Shown here piece after piece: positions 16,642-29,259 of a stretch of DNA of 64,000 nucleotides. Source of the DNA: a gamma proteobacterium symbiont of Ctena orbiculata (GTDB taxonomy: Bacteria > Pseudomonadota > Gammaproteobacteria > Chromatiales > Chromatiaceae); assembly GCA_003094535.1 (NCBI GenBank), contig NATV01000107.1, positions 21,443 to 85,442 of the forward strand. Reading direction: 5' to 3'. The notes under the pieces were generated by a model that saw only the letters and a list, made by a program, of their open reading frames with translations, did not search any database and was not told the DNA's origin. Position numbers and translations under genes: made by a program. Within the stretch, counting starts at the first letter, position 1. Every line of letters starts with the position of its first letter.

Positions 16642-17342
16642 TGCGACAGATCGTACTTGATACCGAGACCACGGGTCTGGAACCCGAGCAGGGTCACAGG
16701 ATCATCGAAATCGGCTGCGTGGAGATGGTCGATCGCAGGCTGACCGGGAACAACTTCCATCAATATCTGCAACCCGAACGGGAGATCGATGCGGCTGCGA
16801 TCGAGGTCCACGGCATCAGCAACGAGTTCCTCCAAGACAAGCCGAGGTTCAGGGATGTGGCTCAGGATTTCATCGACTATGTAAGCGGATCGGAGCTGAT
16901 CATCCACAATGCACCTTTCGATGTGGGCTTTCTCGACCATGAACTGCGCATGATGGAGAACCCGGCGCGCGTTGATTCGTTGTGTGCCGTCACCGATACC
17001 CTGACGATGGCGAAAAAGATGCATCCCGGGCAGCGAAACAGTCTCGATGCGCTTTGCAAACGCTACGATATCGACAACTCCCATCGGGAGCTGCACGGCG
17101 CCTTGTTGGATGCCGAGATTTTGGCCGACGTCTATCTGATGATGACCGGAGGCCAGGCCTCCCTGGTGCTGGATGGCGTCCCAAGCGATGCGTTCGGCGA
17201 GGTTTCGGTCAGCGGCGTCCAGCGACTTCCGGCCAACAGGCCTCGATTGAAAGTGGTGCAGGCAAGCCGGCAGGAACTCGAGGCCCATGAGCTTCAGCTG
17301 GAGGCCATGGGGGAGGCCTGTGTGTGGCTAAAAGAGGATTGA
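16641..17342 (+). CDS. dnaQ: DNA polymerase III epsilon subunit (3'-5' proofreading exonuclease)
   Basis: A 233-residue DnaQ. Exo I motif VLDTETTGLEP holds the catalytic Asp and Glu; Exo II is near IHNAPFDVGFLDHEL; Exo III is LHGALLDAEILADVYL. A C-terminal polymerase-alpha-binding tail (about residues 190-233) is present. Translation is coupled to rnhA by a one-base overlap. It proofreads replication errors in the Pol III core. Confidence 0.96.
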   Translation: MRQIVLDTETTGLEPEQGHRIIEIGCVEMVDRRLTGNNFHQYLQPEREIDAAAIEVHGISNEFLQDKPRFRDVAQDFIDYVSGSELIIHNAPFDVGFLDHELRMMENPARVDSLCAVTDTLTMAKKMHPGQRNSLDALCKRYDIDNSHRELHGALLDAEILADVYLMMTGGQASLVLDGVPSDAFGEVSVSGVQRLPANRPRLKVVQASRQELEAHELQLEAMGEACVWLKED

Positions 17343-17349
17343 AACGGCC

Positions 17350-18108
17350 TCAGATCCGCGACTGGCTCGGCTTTGCCCTGTCCGCCCCCTGCACGATCTC
17401 GTAGAGTCTGGGTATGTCCAGCAGTTGAACATGTTTTCTCTCTACATGCAGAAGGTTTTCATCCTGGAAGCGGGTGAACAGCCTGCTTACGGTCTCGACG
17501 GCAAGTCCGAGGTAGTTGCCGATCTCGTGGCGTGACATACTGAGAAAGAAATCACTGGCAGAGAAACCACGCTGCTTGAAGCGTTCTGAAGAGCTGAGCA
17601 AGAAGGTTGCGAGCCTCTCCTCGGCACTCTTTTTCCCCAGCAGGGTGAGCATCTCCGTATCCTGTCCAATCTCACGGCTGAGCAGGCGATACATCTGATG
17701 CTGCAGACTTGGCATAATCGAGCTGAGGGATTCCAGCTGGGAGAAGGGGATCTCGCAGACCGCTGTGGTCTCAAGGGCGATGGCGGAGCAGGTATGGTTG
17801 TCGTCCTGAATGGCGTCCAAACCGATCAGTTCGCCGGGGAGATGAAAACCCAGGACCTGTTCGCCGCCATCCTCATTGGGTGAATAGGTCTTGACCGAAC
17901 CGCTGGTGATGACCCGCAGGCTATGGAACTTGTCGCCGCCCCGATAGAGATGGTCACCGCGATGATAGGGGCGGCCGCGCTTGATAATGGAATCGAGGCG
18001 TTCAACATCTTCAGGGGTCAGGCCCATGGGGAGACAAAGAGTTGAAAGACTGCAGTTTTTGCAGGCGACCTTGATATTTTCAAATGAGACAACTTTTCTG
18101 CTAGTCAA
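17350..18108 (-). CDS. fnr: FNR-type oxygen-sensing transcriptional regulator
   Basis: A 252-residue CRP/FNR protein. Cysteines 16, 19, 25 (CKNCSLSTLC) and Cys107 (NHTCSA) match the four ligands of the oxygen-labile [4Fe-4S] cluster of FNR. The cyclic-nucleotide-like domain covers about residues 40-165 and the helix-turn-helix about residues 190-225 (SRHEIGNYLGLAVETVSRLFTRF), with the E--SR pattern that reads TTGAT. A perfect FNR box upstream implies autoregulation. It likely controls anaerobic and microoxic genes. It is convergent with dnaQ. Confidence 0.93.
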   Translation of the reverse strand: MTSRKVVSFENIKVACKNCSLSTLCLPMGLTPEDVERLDSIIKRGRPYHRGDHLYRGGDKFHSLRVITSGSVKTYSPNEDGGEQVLGFHLPGELIGLDAIQDDNHTCSAIALETTAVCEIPFSQLESLSSIMPSLQHQMYRLLSREIGQDTEMLTLLGKKSAEERLATFLLSSSERFKQRGFSASDFFLSMSRHEIGNYLGLAVETVSRLFTRFQDENLLHVERKHVQLLDIPRLYEIVQGADRAKPSQSRI

Positions 18109-18174
18109 GGATGCGCTCCAGCACGGGGTACATTGTTGTCAAGTGTAACACCCTGCCTATTTTTCCAGAAGTTC

Positions 18175-18188
18175 TTGATCCGGATCAA
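18175..18188. promoter_or_regulatory. Perfect FNR box upstream of fnr
   Basis: TTGATCCGGATCAA matches the FNR consensus TTGAT-N4-ATCAA exactly. It lies 67 bases before the fnr start, between fnr and the sulfur globule-like gene. Self-regulation by FNR is the simplest reading. Confidence 0.85.
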
Positions 18189-18226
18189 GTTCTTTTATGC
18201 TTTTTATTACCATAGATCATTTCGCA

Positions 18227-18255
18227 TAAAAAAAGCCGGCCCGGAGGCCGGCTTT
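18227..18255 (-). terminator. Rho-independent terminator of the sulfur globule-like gene
   Basis: A 10-bp perfect stem (18232-18241 with 18246-18255, GC-rich GCCGGCC core), 4-base loop CGGA, followed on the minus strand by a run of T. It lies 24 bases after the stop of the sulfur globule-like gene and isolates it from fnr. Confidence 0.9.
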
Positions 18256-18278
18256 CTCATAAGCTACCTGGAGGTCGC

Positions 18279-18617
18279 TTATTTGGCGGGAGCAGCAGGT
18301 GCGGCGGGTGCTACTGGTGCCGGGTAGCCATAGGGAGCGCCGTATGGTGCCCCACCATAGCCATAAGGAGCGCCATAGCCGTAAGGACCGTAACCATAGT
18401 AGTCGCGATAGTAGTTGTTGCCGCGGCTATAACCGGAACCACGTCCGCTGCCACTCATGCCGAAGCTGAAATCGCCGGAACCATCGCCCCAGCCATCGCC
18501 CCAGCCATCGTTGTTCCAGCCGCGGTTACCCCAGCCGGGACCGCCCCACCATGCAGATGCGCTTGTGGAGACGGCTACGAGAGCAGCGACGCTCAGGGCT
18601 TTCGCAAATTTAGTCAT
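18279..18617 (-). CDS. Secreted Gly/Tyr/Trp-rich protein, sulfur globule protein-like
   Basis: A 112-residue protein with a signal peptide (cleavage near SASA, residues 20-23). The mature part is rich in Gly, Tyr, Trp, Asn and Pro: repeats of WGxGWG, then [17 protein letters not shown] and a C-terminus [11 protein letters not shown]. This matches the composition, the [15 protein letters not shown] segment and the Ala/Pro tail of sulfur globule envelope proteins (CV1/SgpA type) of purple sulfur bacteria, which coat periplasmic sulfur globules. It is monocistronic with its own terminator. The link to sulfur globules is supported by the dsr operon elsewhere in the window, but general structural glycine-rich proteins are an alternative. 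Confidence 0.75.
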   Translation of the reverse strand: MTKFAKALSVAALVAVSTSASAWWGGPGWGNRGWNNDGWGDGWGDGSGDFSFGMSGSGRGSGYSRGNNYYRDYYGYGPYGYGAPYGYGGAPYGAPYGYPAPVAPAAPAAPAK

Positions 18618-21448
<2,831 letters not shown>

Positions 21449-21526
21449 AACTGTTATTTACACCTTGCTGTAACACCATCTTGGTTAACTGATACCACCA
21501 CACTGAATTTTTCAAAAGCATAGTGA

Positions 21527-22828
<1,302 letters not shown>

Positions 22829-22837
22829 CGCAAAGCC

Positions 22838-23131
22838 GTGCGTGTCGTGATCGCCATCCTGGTTGCACTGCTGCTCTTTCTGCAGTACCGCCTTTGGGTG
22901 GGCGAGGGAAGTCTCGCCGAGGTCAACAATCTCAAGCAGGAGATAAGCGATCTGCGGCAGGAGCTGGTCGGCTTGCGGGAACGCAATCGCGCCCTGCAGG
23001 CGGAAGTGGAGGACTTGCGCAGCGGGCAGACCGCCATTGAAGAGCGCGCCCGCAGCGAGCTTGGCATGATCAAGGAGGGGGAGACCTTCTATCAGGTCAT
23101 CGCGCCAAGCGATGAGAAAGGGGATGAGTAG
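22838..23131 (+). CDS. ftsB: Cell division protein FtsB
   Basis: A 97-residue bitopic protein: a short N-terminus, one transmembrane helix (about residues 2-20, VVIAILVALLLFLQYRLWVG) and a periplasmic leucine-zipper coiled coil (NNLKQEISDLRQELVGLRERNRALQAEVEDL). This is FtsB of the FtsQBL divisome subcomplex. Starts at GTG 22838, right after eno, as in many gammaproteobacteria. Its end overlaps ispD. Confidence 0.93.
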   Translation: MRVVIAILVALLLFLQYRLWVGEGSLAEVNNLKQEISDLRQELVGLRERNRALQAEVEDLRSGQTAIEERARSELGMIKEGETFYQVIAPSDEKGDE

Positions 23132-23825
23132 CGGGGTGCGATGCTGGGGTGTTGTGCCCGCAGCCGGTGTGGGACAACGCATGGGTGCCGCGATCCCCAA
23201 ACAGTACCTGAATCTGGCGGGAAGACGGGTCATCGACCATACCCTTGAGAGACTGCTGAGCCATCCCAGAATCGAAGGGATCTACCTGGCGCTCTCGCCT
23301 CAGGATGAGCTGTGGCGTGAGTGCGACTTTGCCGAGGATCCGAGAATCGTCAGAATCGAGGGTGGTGAGGAGCGCTGCCATTCAGTGCTCAATACCCTGG
23401 GGGCGCTGAAGCAACAGGCCGCCGATGAGGATTGGGTGCTGGTCCATGATGCGGCGCGCCCCTGCCTCTCCCGCAGCGATCTTGATCGTTTAATCGACAC
23501 CCTGATGGAACATCCTGTCGGCGGACTTCTCGGTGTGCCGGTCCGCGATACCCTGAAAGCGGTCGGCAGCGACGGCGGGGTTGAACGCACCGTCTCCCGG
23601 GAAGGCCTCTGGCATGCCCTGACCCCGCAGATGTTTCGCCTTGGTCCTCTTCACCAGGCCCTTGAGAATGCCATCGCCAAGGGTGCATTGGTGACCGATG
23701 ATGCCAGCGCGATCGAGCTGGCGGGTGCTCGTCCTCTGATGGTCGAGGGCGATGCCAGCAATATCAAGATCACCCGCCCGGCGGATCTGCAGCTGGCGGC
23801 GGATTATCTTTCCCGTTGCGAATGA
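23112..23825 (+). CDS. ispD: 2-C-methyl-D-erythritol 4-phosphate cytidylyltransferase
   Basis: A 237-residue cytidylyltransferase of the MEP isoprenoid pathway. The nucleotide-binding motif VVPAAGVGQRMGAAIPKQYL is near residues 13-32, with VLVHDAARPCLS and a TDDASAIE active-site stretch. The start at 23112 overlaps ftsB by 20 bases; ATG 23124 would shorten it by four residues and is equally plausible. Unlike the usual order, ispF does not follow directly but lies 2.6 kb downstream. Confidence 0.95.
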   Translation: MRKGMSSGVRCWGVVPAAGVGQRMGAAIPKQYLNLAGRRVIDHTLERLLSHPRIEGIYLALSPQDELWRECDFAEDPRIVRIEGGEERCHSVLNTLGALKQQAADEDWVLVHDAARPCLSRSDLDRLIDTLMEHPVGGLLGVPVRDTLKAVGSDGGVERTVSREGLWHALTPQMFRLGPLHQALENAIAKGALVTDDASAIELAGARPLMVEGDASNIKITRPADLQLAADYLSRCE

Positions 23826-23850
23826 TTTTGCAAAGCGGTAACCGCGAAAG

Positions 23851-23883
23851 GACGCGAATCACCGCAAATTAACGCAAATAATT
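23851..23883 (+). repeat. Left copy of an inverted repeat flanking the toxin-antitoxin locus
   Basis: The segment contains GAATCACCGCAAATTAACGC followed by AAAT. The reverse complement of 25021-25058 reads GAATCCGCAAATGAACGC followed by TAAT, a close match with a small indel. The two copies face each other about 1.2 kb apart. Confidence 0.55.
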
Positions 23884-24244
23884 GTGTAAATATAAGATCA
23901 GAATTATTGAACCATTGACAGGGATGTAAGCCGCAATGAAAGAATTATTCAAGTCGTTACATTCGGTGCGCTGTTTCTAATGACGCCTTTTGTACTATCA
24001 AAAACTTATCAATATTATTTCAATGTATACGAATTGCAGATGTTACTTGCGAGTCAGGGAGCCACATCAAAGTAAAAGTATCAAGGTTTTGTGCCTAATT
24101 TAATTCCCAGTGATTATAAAGCGGTGATTGAGAGGAAACATGGGATAGAGTGAAGGTCTCTTGGTGACGAGAAAATCAGGAATTAAGATCATACTGCCGC
24201 AAATAGACAAAATCTCAGATTGTATCTAGGAATAGACTCTCACA

Positions 24245-24273
24245 TGGACGAGCATACGCCATTGGCGTATAAT
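24245..24273 (+). promoter_or_regulatory. Toxin-antitoxin promoter with embedded palindromic operator
   Basis: TGGACG (24245-24250) and a perfect TATAAT (24268-24273) are 17 bases apart, a good sigma-70 promoter. The spacer and -10 contain the palindrome ATACGCC-ATT-GGCGTAT (24254-24270), a likely binding site for the antitoxin. The predicted transcription start, about 24280, coincides with an in-frame ATG of the toxin gene. Confidence 0.75.
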
Positions 24274-24600
24274 ATGGATATGGTAATTCTAGAGACTTCC
24301 ATCTTTACCAGGCTTATCAAGGATCTGATGAGCGATGATGAATACAGTGACTTCCAGGAGGTTTTGCTGAACCGCCCCGATATGGGAGACCTTGTTCAAG
24401 GTAGCGGCGGGCTGGGAAAGGTACGTTGGAAACTGGAAGGCAGAGGTATAAGTGGGGGAGTGCGAATCATCTATTACTGGGTCACCGCTGATGATCAACT
24501 CCGGATGCTCTATGCCTACCCCAAAGGCAAGCAAGAGAACCTGACCCAGGAACAGCTTGCCATGTTGAGAAAGATCGTAGAGAGGTGGCCAGATGGATAA
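24274..24600 (+). CDS. RelE/HigB-type toxin of a type II toxin-antitoxin pair
   Basis: A protein of about 108 residues: LETSIFTRLIKDLMSDDEYSDFQEVLLNRPDMGDLVQGSGGLGKVRWKLEGRGISGGVRIIYYWVTADDQLRMLYAYPKGKQENLT in pattern, the RelE/HigB fold with the G-x-R-K(V)R and GGVRIIYYW strands seen in mRNA-interferase relatives. Starts at 24274 or 24280 are both in frame; because the promoter -10 ends at 24273, a leaderless start at 24280 is attractive. The antitoxin gene overlaps its end by 8 bases. Toxin-first order matches the HigBA class. Activity is inferred from family. Confidence 0.85.
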   Translation: MDMVILETSIFTRLIKDLMSDDEYSDFQEVLLNRPDMGDLVQGSGGLGKVRWKLEGRGISGGVRIIYYWVTADDQLRMLYAYPKGKQENLTQEQLAMLRKIVERWPDG

Positions 24601-24883
24601 CGAAATGTTCGATGAGCTTTTAGCCAGCGTTAAAGAGATGGATAAGATCGCCAAGGGCAAGAAGGCGCCATCACGGCGGTTTGAGTCTCCCGAGCTGGAA
24701 GTTAAAGCCATCCGGGAAAAAACCGGGCTTTCCCAAAGCCGTTTTGCTATGTTGATCGGTGTAAGCAAGCGGACATTGGAAAATTGGGAGCAAGGCCGAC
24801 GCCACCCCACCGGTCCGGCGAAAGCACTGCTAAAAATTCTGGACACCGATCCAGAGAGTGCGGTTCGTGCATTGCATGCCTGA
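24593..24883 (+). CDS. HTH (XRE/HigA-like) antitoxin
   Basis: A 96-residue protein with a helix-turn-helix of the XRE class in its second half (VKAIREKTGLSQSRFAMLIGVSKRTLENWEQGRRHPTGPAKALLKIL, about residues 42-88). The N-terminal 40 residues, rich in Lys and Glu, would wrap the toxin. It overlaps the toxin gene by 8 bases and probably represses the shared promoter through the palindrome upstream. Confidence 0.87.
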   Translation: MDNEMFDELLASVKEMDKIAKGKKAPSRRFESPELEVKAIREKTGLSQSRFAMLIGVSKRTLENWEQGRRHPTGPAKALLKILDTDPESAVRALHA

Positions 24884-24966
24884 ACAACGATCATCGCGTG
24901 CAAGATATTGATCAATACCTGACAGGATTGACATTTGTTTTCTCTAAGGCAGGTTCTGGACTTGTA

Positions 24967-24995
24967 TGCATTCCACGCTGTAGCGTGGGAACGAG
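24967..24995. repeat. REP-like palindrome
   Basis: GCATTCCACGC, loop TGTA, GCGTGGGAACG forms a stem with one bulge. It resembles the short GTTCCCACGC...GCGTGGGAA palindromes widespread in gammaproteobacterial intergenic regions and often linked to RAYT transposases. No transposase gene is nearby. Confidence 0.6.
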
Positions 24996-25020
24996 TAACG
25001 GAAAAAAAATAATTACAAAT

Positions 25021-25058
25021 GAAATTTGCGCGTATTAGCGTTCATTTGCGGATTCTCT
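25021..25058 (-). repeat. Right copy of the inverted repeat flanking the toxin-antitoxin locus
   Basis: Reverse complement contains GAATCCGCAAATGAACGC, matching the left copy at 23851-23883. The pair bounds the toxin-antitoxin genes and REP-like element within the ispD-ispF gap. Confidence 0.55.
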
Positions 25059-25067
25059 TCTTCTTTT

Positions 25068-26318
25068 TCAAAGCGCCAACAACTCCCGCAGCTCCCGTAT
25101 CTGGTCCTTCGCATTGTCGATGATGCCGATGGAGTGCCTCGGGGTCAGTTTGCCCAGGGCCAGTTTATGGAACGCAGGCACCAAGTCGAGCCGGGGCAGG
25201 CTATGCATCTTCGGGGTGCCCACATAGGCGTGCAGCTGGGCCACCACCACCAGGTCGACATAATCGGCTTCGTGGCTGATATCCTCCATCCAATCCTCGG
25301 CATGCAATGCCGACTGCACGAAGTAGTCGGGAAACTCCCATTTGCGCAGGACCATGGCCCCCACTTCCCCCTTCAGATTCTCGATGATGCGGTCGAGCAG
25401 TTCCGGATTTTCCGTCAACTCGGGTTTGCTCGAAGCGGCGCCGAGGATGGCGAGTGCGCCGATATCGTGCAACAGGCCGCATAACAGGGCCTGATCGTTT
25501 TCCAACCCGGGGGTGACCTGGGCCAGCTCATGACAGATTGGCGCCACGTAGCTGACATGTTTCCAGAGATCGATCATGCGTTTTTTCAAGACCTTCGAAC
25601 GGCTGTTGAAGAGCTTGCCCAGGGCAAAGCTGATCACCAGGTTGTGGGTCACTGAGCGCCCGAGGCGGGTGACCGCGTCGGGGAGGGTCTCGATCTGCTG
25701 CTTTCCCCGGTAGGCGGCACTGTTGACCACGCTGATAATGCGCGCGGCCACCGTGGGATCGGCCTGCACCACTCGCGCGATCTCTTCGCTGTCGGTATTG
25801 GGGTCGTTGATCACCTTTGCGATACGCAGGGTGATATCCGGCATGCTGGGGAGCTCCAGGGTATCGTTCTTGATCGCTTCGTAGAACTCCCAGTAGAGGC
25901 TGTCTTCCGGTCCCTCCGCATCATTCAGCTCGATGGTCTGGTTGCTGCGGGCATTGGCTAGCGGTGGAAGGCCCTTGATGGCGTTGTAGAGTTCCCTGGG
26001 CAGGGTTAACAGATCCACCGCGGTAAGGCTGTTGACAGCTGAGTCATTCGGCGAGTTTTCGGTCAGCAGCGGGCTGGTCGTTTGATCTGACTGGAGACGC
26101 TGGCGGGTACCGTCGGCCGATACCACCTCGACCTCACCCTGGAGCAGAAAGTAGACCCGATCTGTACCCTCGCCGTTGGCGACGATACCGACCCCGGCAT
26201 TCTGATGCTCCACGTGGGTCTCTGACAATACATACTCCAGCACCCGTTTCGGCAGGTATCTCAAAAGGGGAATTTTCTTTACATTATTACTGCTGACAGC
26301 GGTTACTCTCTGGATCAT
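25068..26318 (-). CDS. Cyclic nucleotide-binding/HDOD domain signalling protein
   Basis: A 416-residue cytoplasmic protein. Residues about 15-115 form a cNMP-binding-like beta barrel (IVANGEGTDRVYFLLQGEVEVVSADGTRQRL). Residues about 150-350 form an HDOD domain (LPSMPDITLRIAKVINDPNTDSEEIARVVQADPTVAARIISVVNSAAY, then LLCGLLHDIGALAIL). HDOD proteins act as signalling scaffolds rather than proven phosphodiesterases. The gene lies opposite to its neighbours in the ispD-ispF gap. Ligand unknown. Confidence 0.85.
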   Translation of the reverse strand: MIQRVTAVSSNNVKKIPLLRYLPKRVLEYVLSETHVEHQNAGVGIVANGEGTDRVYFLLQGEVEVVSADGTRQRLQSDQTTSPLLTENSPNDSAVNSLTAVDLLTLPRELYNAIKGLPPLANARSNQTIELNDAEGPEDSLYWEFYEAIKNDTLELPSMPDITLRIAKVINDPNTDSEEIARVVQADPTVAARIISVVNSAAYRGKQQIETLPDAVTRLGRSVTHNLVISFALGKLFNSRSKVLKKRMIDLWKHVSYVAPICHELAQVTPGLENDQALLCGLLHDIGALAILGAASSKPELTENPELLDRIIENLKGEVGAMVLRKWEFPDYFVQSALHAEDWMEDISHEADYVDLVVVAQLHAYVGTPKMHSLPRLDLVPAFHKLALGKLTPRHSIGIIDNAKDQIRELRELLAL

Positions 26319-26441
26319 TTTCTATTTGCTCGGTGGTTGGTTCCGTCCACTATCCAGGCGGCATTTGGTCGGAGCATTACGTACAATGTCAGTTCATAAT
26401 AACGGCCCCAATGGTCGACACTTTACTCTACGGTGATCCGA

Positions 26442-26924
26442 ATGCGTATTGGACAAGGCTACGATGCCCATCGTTTCGAAACCGGCGCCCGCCTGGTGCT
26501 GGGGGGAGTTGAAGTCCCCCATGATCAGGGCCTGAAGGCCCACTCCGACGGGGATGTGCTGATTCATGCCCTCTGCGACGCCCTGCTTGGCGCCGCCGGA
26601 CTTGGGGATATCGGCAGCCACTTTCCCGACAACGATCCGGCCTACGCGGGTATCGACAGCCGGGTGCTGCTGCGCCAGGTGATCGAACGGCTCCACGGCA
26701 AGGGGTTTGCTGTCGCCAATGCCGATATGACCATCGTGGCGCAGCGTCCCAAGTTGGCACCCCATATCGATGCCATGCGCGATTGCCTGGCCGCAGATCT
26801 GCAAATCGGCCGGCAGCGGGTCAGTATCAAGGCGACGACCACGGAGGGAATGGGTTTCACCGGGCGTGCCGAGGGCATAGCCGCGATGGCCGTGGTGTTA
26901 CTGCAGGAGCAACCGCTTGAGTGA
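26442..26924 (+). CDS. ispF: 2-C-methyl-D-erythritol 2,4-cyclodiphosphate synthase
   Basis: A 160-residue MEP-pathway enzyme. Zinc ligands are in GYDAHRF (DxH) and the DIGSHFPD segment; [25 protein letters not shown] and [19 protein letters not shown] are conserved. I place the start at ATG 26442 ([12 protein letters not shown]), the family norm; GTG 26433 would add three residues. Overlaps truD by 8 bases. Separation from ispD is unusual. Confidence 0.97.
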   Translation: MRIGQGYDAHRFETGARLVLGGVEVPHDQGLKAHSDGDVLIHALCDALLGAAGLGDIGSHFPDNDPAYAGIDSRVLLRQVIERLHGKGFAVANADMTIVAQRPKLAPHIDAMRDCLAADLQIGRQRVSIKATTTEGMGFTGRAEGIAAMAVVLLQEQPLE

Positions 26925-27984
26925 CCGGCCTTGGCAGCCACTCGAAGCGATGCCACGGGCCTTCGGTCCCCCGCTGGGGAACGGGGTGATACGGGCCGCC
27001 CCGGATGACTTTCAGGTCGACGAGGTACTGGGCTTCCCGGCGGATGGCGATGGTGAACATCTGCTACTGCATATCAGAAAACGCGAGACCAATACCCACT
27101 GGCTGGCCGGACAGCTGGCCAGGCATGCGGGCATACCTCCAAAGGATGTCAGTTACGCAGGCATGAAAGACCGCCATGCGGTGACCACCCAGTGGTTCTC
27201 GCTGCGCATGGCGGGCCGCCAGCAACCGGACTGGGGTGGGCTGGAGAGCGATCTGATTCAGATCCTGGCGGTGCATCGCCATCGACGCAAGCTGCGCCGG
27301 GGAAGCCTGCGCGGCAACAGCTTCAGGCTCCGCATCCGGGAATTGCAGGCCGATCGGGTGCAGCTGGAACATCGCCTCGCCCGGTTGCGGGAGTCGGGAA
27401 TGCCGAACTACTTCGGTGAACAGCGCTTCGGCCATGACTACGGCAATCTTGCCCAGGCCGAGAGGCTCTTTCTCCCAGGCAGGGTACGCATGGAAAGGCA
27501 GCTGCGCGGTCTGGTGATCTCCGCCGTACGCGCCCAACTCTTCAACCAGGTCCTGGCCGAGCGCATCATTCAAGGCAACTGGAACTCTCCGCTCAATGGG
27601 GATTACTTCAGTCTCGATGGCAGTCGTTCGGGATTTGGTGATGACAGAGAACAGAACGAGGAGCTGTCGCGACGCTGTCGTCTGCAGGATATCCATCCCA
27701 GCGGTCCGCTCTGGGGGCGCGGCCGTCCCTTGGTAAACGGTGAGGCGGCCGCGCTGGAGGTGCGGGTGCTGCGCCCCTTCGAATCCTGGCGCAACGGACT
27801 GGAACATGTCGGTCTGGAGCAGGAGCGCAGGCCGTTGCGGGTTCCTCTCAAAGATCTGACATGGCTATTCCATGGCGATGACTGCCTGGAGCTGTGCTTC
27901 TATCTGCCGGCAGGCTGTTTCGCCACCGTGCTGTTACGGGAGTTGGTCGAATGTCACTCGGCTGCTGCTATTGGGAAAGGTTAA
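26917..27984 (+). CDS. truD: tRNA pseudouridine(13) synthase TruD
   Basis: A 355-residue TruD that forms pseudouridine 13 in tRNA-Glu. The catalytic motif [16 protein letters not shown] has Asp85, and [14 protein letters not shown] is also typical. The start is the TTG/GTG-like codon at 26917 within ispF's end. The ispF-truD order is conserved in gammaproteobacteria; the usual next gene surE is not present. Confidence 0.95.
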   Translation: MSDRPWQPLEAMPRAFGPPLGNGVIRAAPDDFQVDEVLGFPADGDGEHLLLHIRKRETNTHWLAGQLARHAGIPPKDVSYAGMKDRHAVTTQWFSLRMAGRQQPDWGGLESDLIQILAVHRHRRKLRRGSLRGNSFRLRIRELQADRVQLEHRLARLRESGMPNYFGEQRFGHDYGNLAQAERLFLPGRVRMERQLRGLVISAVRAQLFNQVLAERIIQGNWNSPLNGDYFSLDGSRSGFGDDREQNEELSRRCRLQDIHPSGPLWGRGRPLVNGEAAALEVRVLRPFESWRNGLEHVGLEQERRPLRVPLKDLTWLFHGDDCLELCFYLPAGCFATVLLRELVECHSAAAIGKG

Positions 27985-28212
27985 CTCTTTGAATTTTCGG
28001 TGACTAAAAACAGATACAACCGCGGATTTCCCTGCAGAATAGGGGTGGTAAATCGTGTTCGCCGGGATAGGATTGCCATTACGAGTGAGACAATCCAAAA
28101 TCATAAGCGATAAGAAACTAACGACTTGCTCCTCTTCATAAATATGAGGTTTGAGGACCATGAGATATCCCGACGACGCCACTCCGATATCCGTAATGAC
28201 CGAGGCAGGCCT

Positions 28213-29256
28213 ATGAAGGGTTCACTGCGAGAACTCTGCTGTACCGTGCAACGGAATTGCCATATCTCCGATGCCCGCCACGGCGCCGACTATGGTCTCT
28301 GCACCTATCTGCTGAAAATGCGCGAGTACTATCGTTGGGAGAACGGACTCGACTACGGGGCCGCCTTGACCAATGAGTCGGTGGGTGAGTGGTTGACTGA
28401 ACGGGAGAGACTCTGGGACACCCTCAGCGATGACGACTTCGCCCCCCTACCGTTCGAGGGGGAGTCGATCGATCCCTTCGACGTGGAGAGGGTCAATGAA
28501 CTCCTCGATCCCTATGGCCTGGTCTACAGCGCCGGATATGGGTCGAAGAGCAAGCCCCTCTTTTTCCTCGGTTACCTGGAGCGTCGGGAAGAGCCTGGCG
28601 ATGCCACTGTATGGGTTGCCGGGCGTGAACTGGCGCGGGATCTGATGGCTCCCGCGGCCATGTGCCAGGGGGACCACATCTTCATCCGCCGCGAGTCCTT
28701 CCGCCGGCTGCTCTGGGAGCGACTGGAAAACTGGCGCTGGCACCGTCCGGACAACGCCATGGGCCGCGCCTTTACCTACTACGATTTCGAGGACGATCTT
28801 GAGCGCGCCCTCGACGAGATGGTGGAGAAGGAGCTGGATGTTGTACTGCTGCATGAGCAGGGGGAGTATCAGGCGGGCAGGGTGCTGGGGGAGGTTTGGA
28901 ACCAGATGTTGTCCGATCTCGGCCACTCGCCGGCCGAGCTGATGGCGCGGGCCCTGCGTGACCACCTGGCCGATTGCCAGGTAACCCTGCCAAGTCTCAT
29001 CGAGCGGGAGGATCGCGCCTCGATCCACTTCTTTGTGGGCGGCATCACCGGGATGCGTAAAAAACTCTTTCCCAGCCTGATCGCTGCTTATGAACGCTGG
29101 TACAAGGAGGGGGATTGGGAGCCACTGATAACAACAGCGCAAGCAGGCAGGGAGCATTGGCAGAGATTGGCGATGGGCCTGCTGAGGCTCTACCGGGAAC
29201 AACCGGACCGGGCCCGGATCGAGATCATGTCGCTGCTCGAGGCCAACCCGCTCTAG
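28213..29256 (+). CDS. Conserved hypothetical protein (Sfum_1244-like family)
   Basis: A 347-residue soluble protein opening MKGSLRELCCTVQRNCHISD and continuing LCTYLLKMREYYRWE, a strongly conserved N-terminal signature that I associate with the Sfum_1244 family of proteobacterial proteins. The middle is rich in acidic and aromatic residues (ENWRWHRPDNAMGRAFTYYDFEDDLERAL). ATG 28213 has GAGG 7 bases upstream, better than the longer frame. No catalytic motif is evident. Not obviously linked to truD; the 228-base gap before it shows no feature. Confidence 0.7.
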   Translation: MKGSLRELCCTVQRNCHISDARHGADYGLCTYLLKMREYYRWENGLDYGAALTNESVGEWLTERERLWDTLSDDDFAPLPFEGESIDPFDVERVNELLDPYGLVYSAGYGSKSKPLFFLGYLERREEPGDATVWVAGRELARDLMAPAAMCQGDHIFIRRESFRRLLWERLENWRWHRPDNAMGRAFTYYDFEDDLERALDEMVEKELDVVLLHEQGEYQAGRVLGEVWNQMLSDLGHSPAELMARALRDHLADCQVTLPSLIEREDRASIHFFVGGITGMRKKLFPSLIAAYERWYKEGDWEPLITTAQAGREHWQRLAMGLLRLYREQPDRARIEIMSLLEANPL

Positions 29257-29259
29257 CGC

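Larger units (their letters stand above)
23826..24273. other. Gene-poor insert flank after ispD
   Basis: This 448-base, AT-richer stretch carries no supported gene. It opens with a GAATC..CGCAAAT..AACGC repeat element (23851-23883) that has an inverted partner after the toxin-antitoxin pair. It ends with the toxin promoter. Base composition differs from the GC-rich neighbours, suggesting acquired or decayed DNA. Confidence 0.5.
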
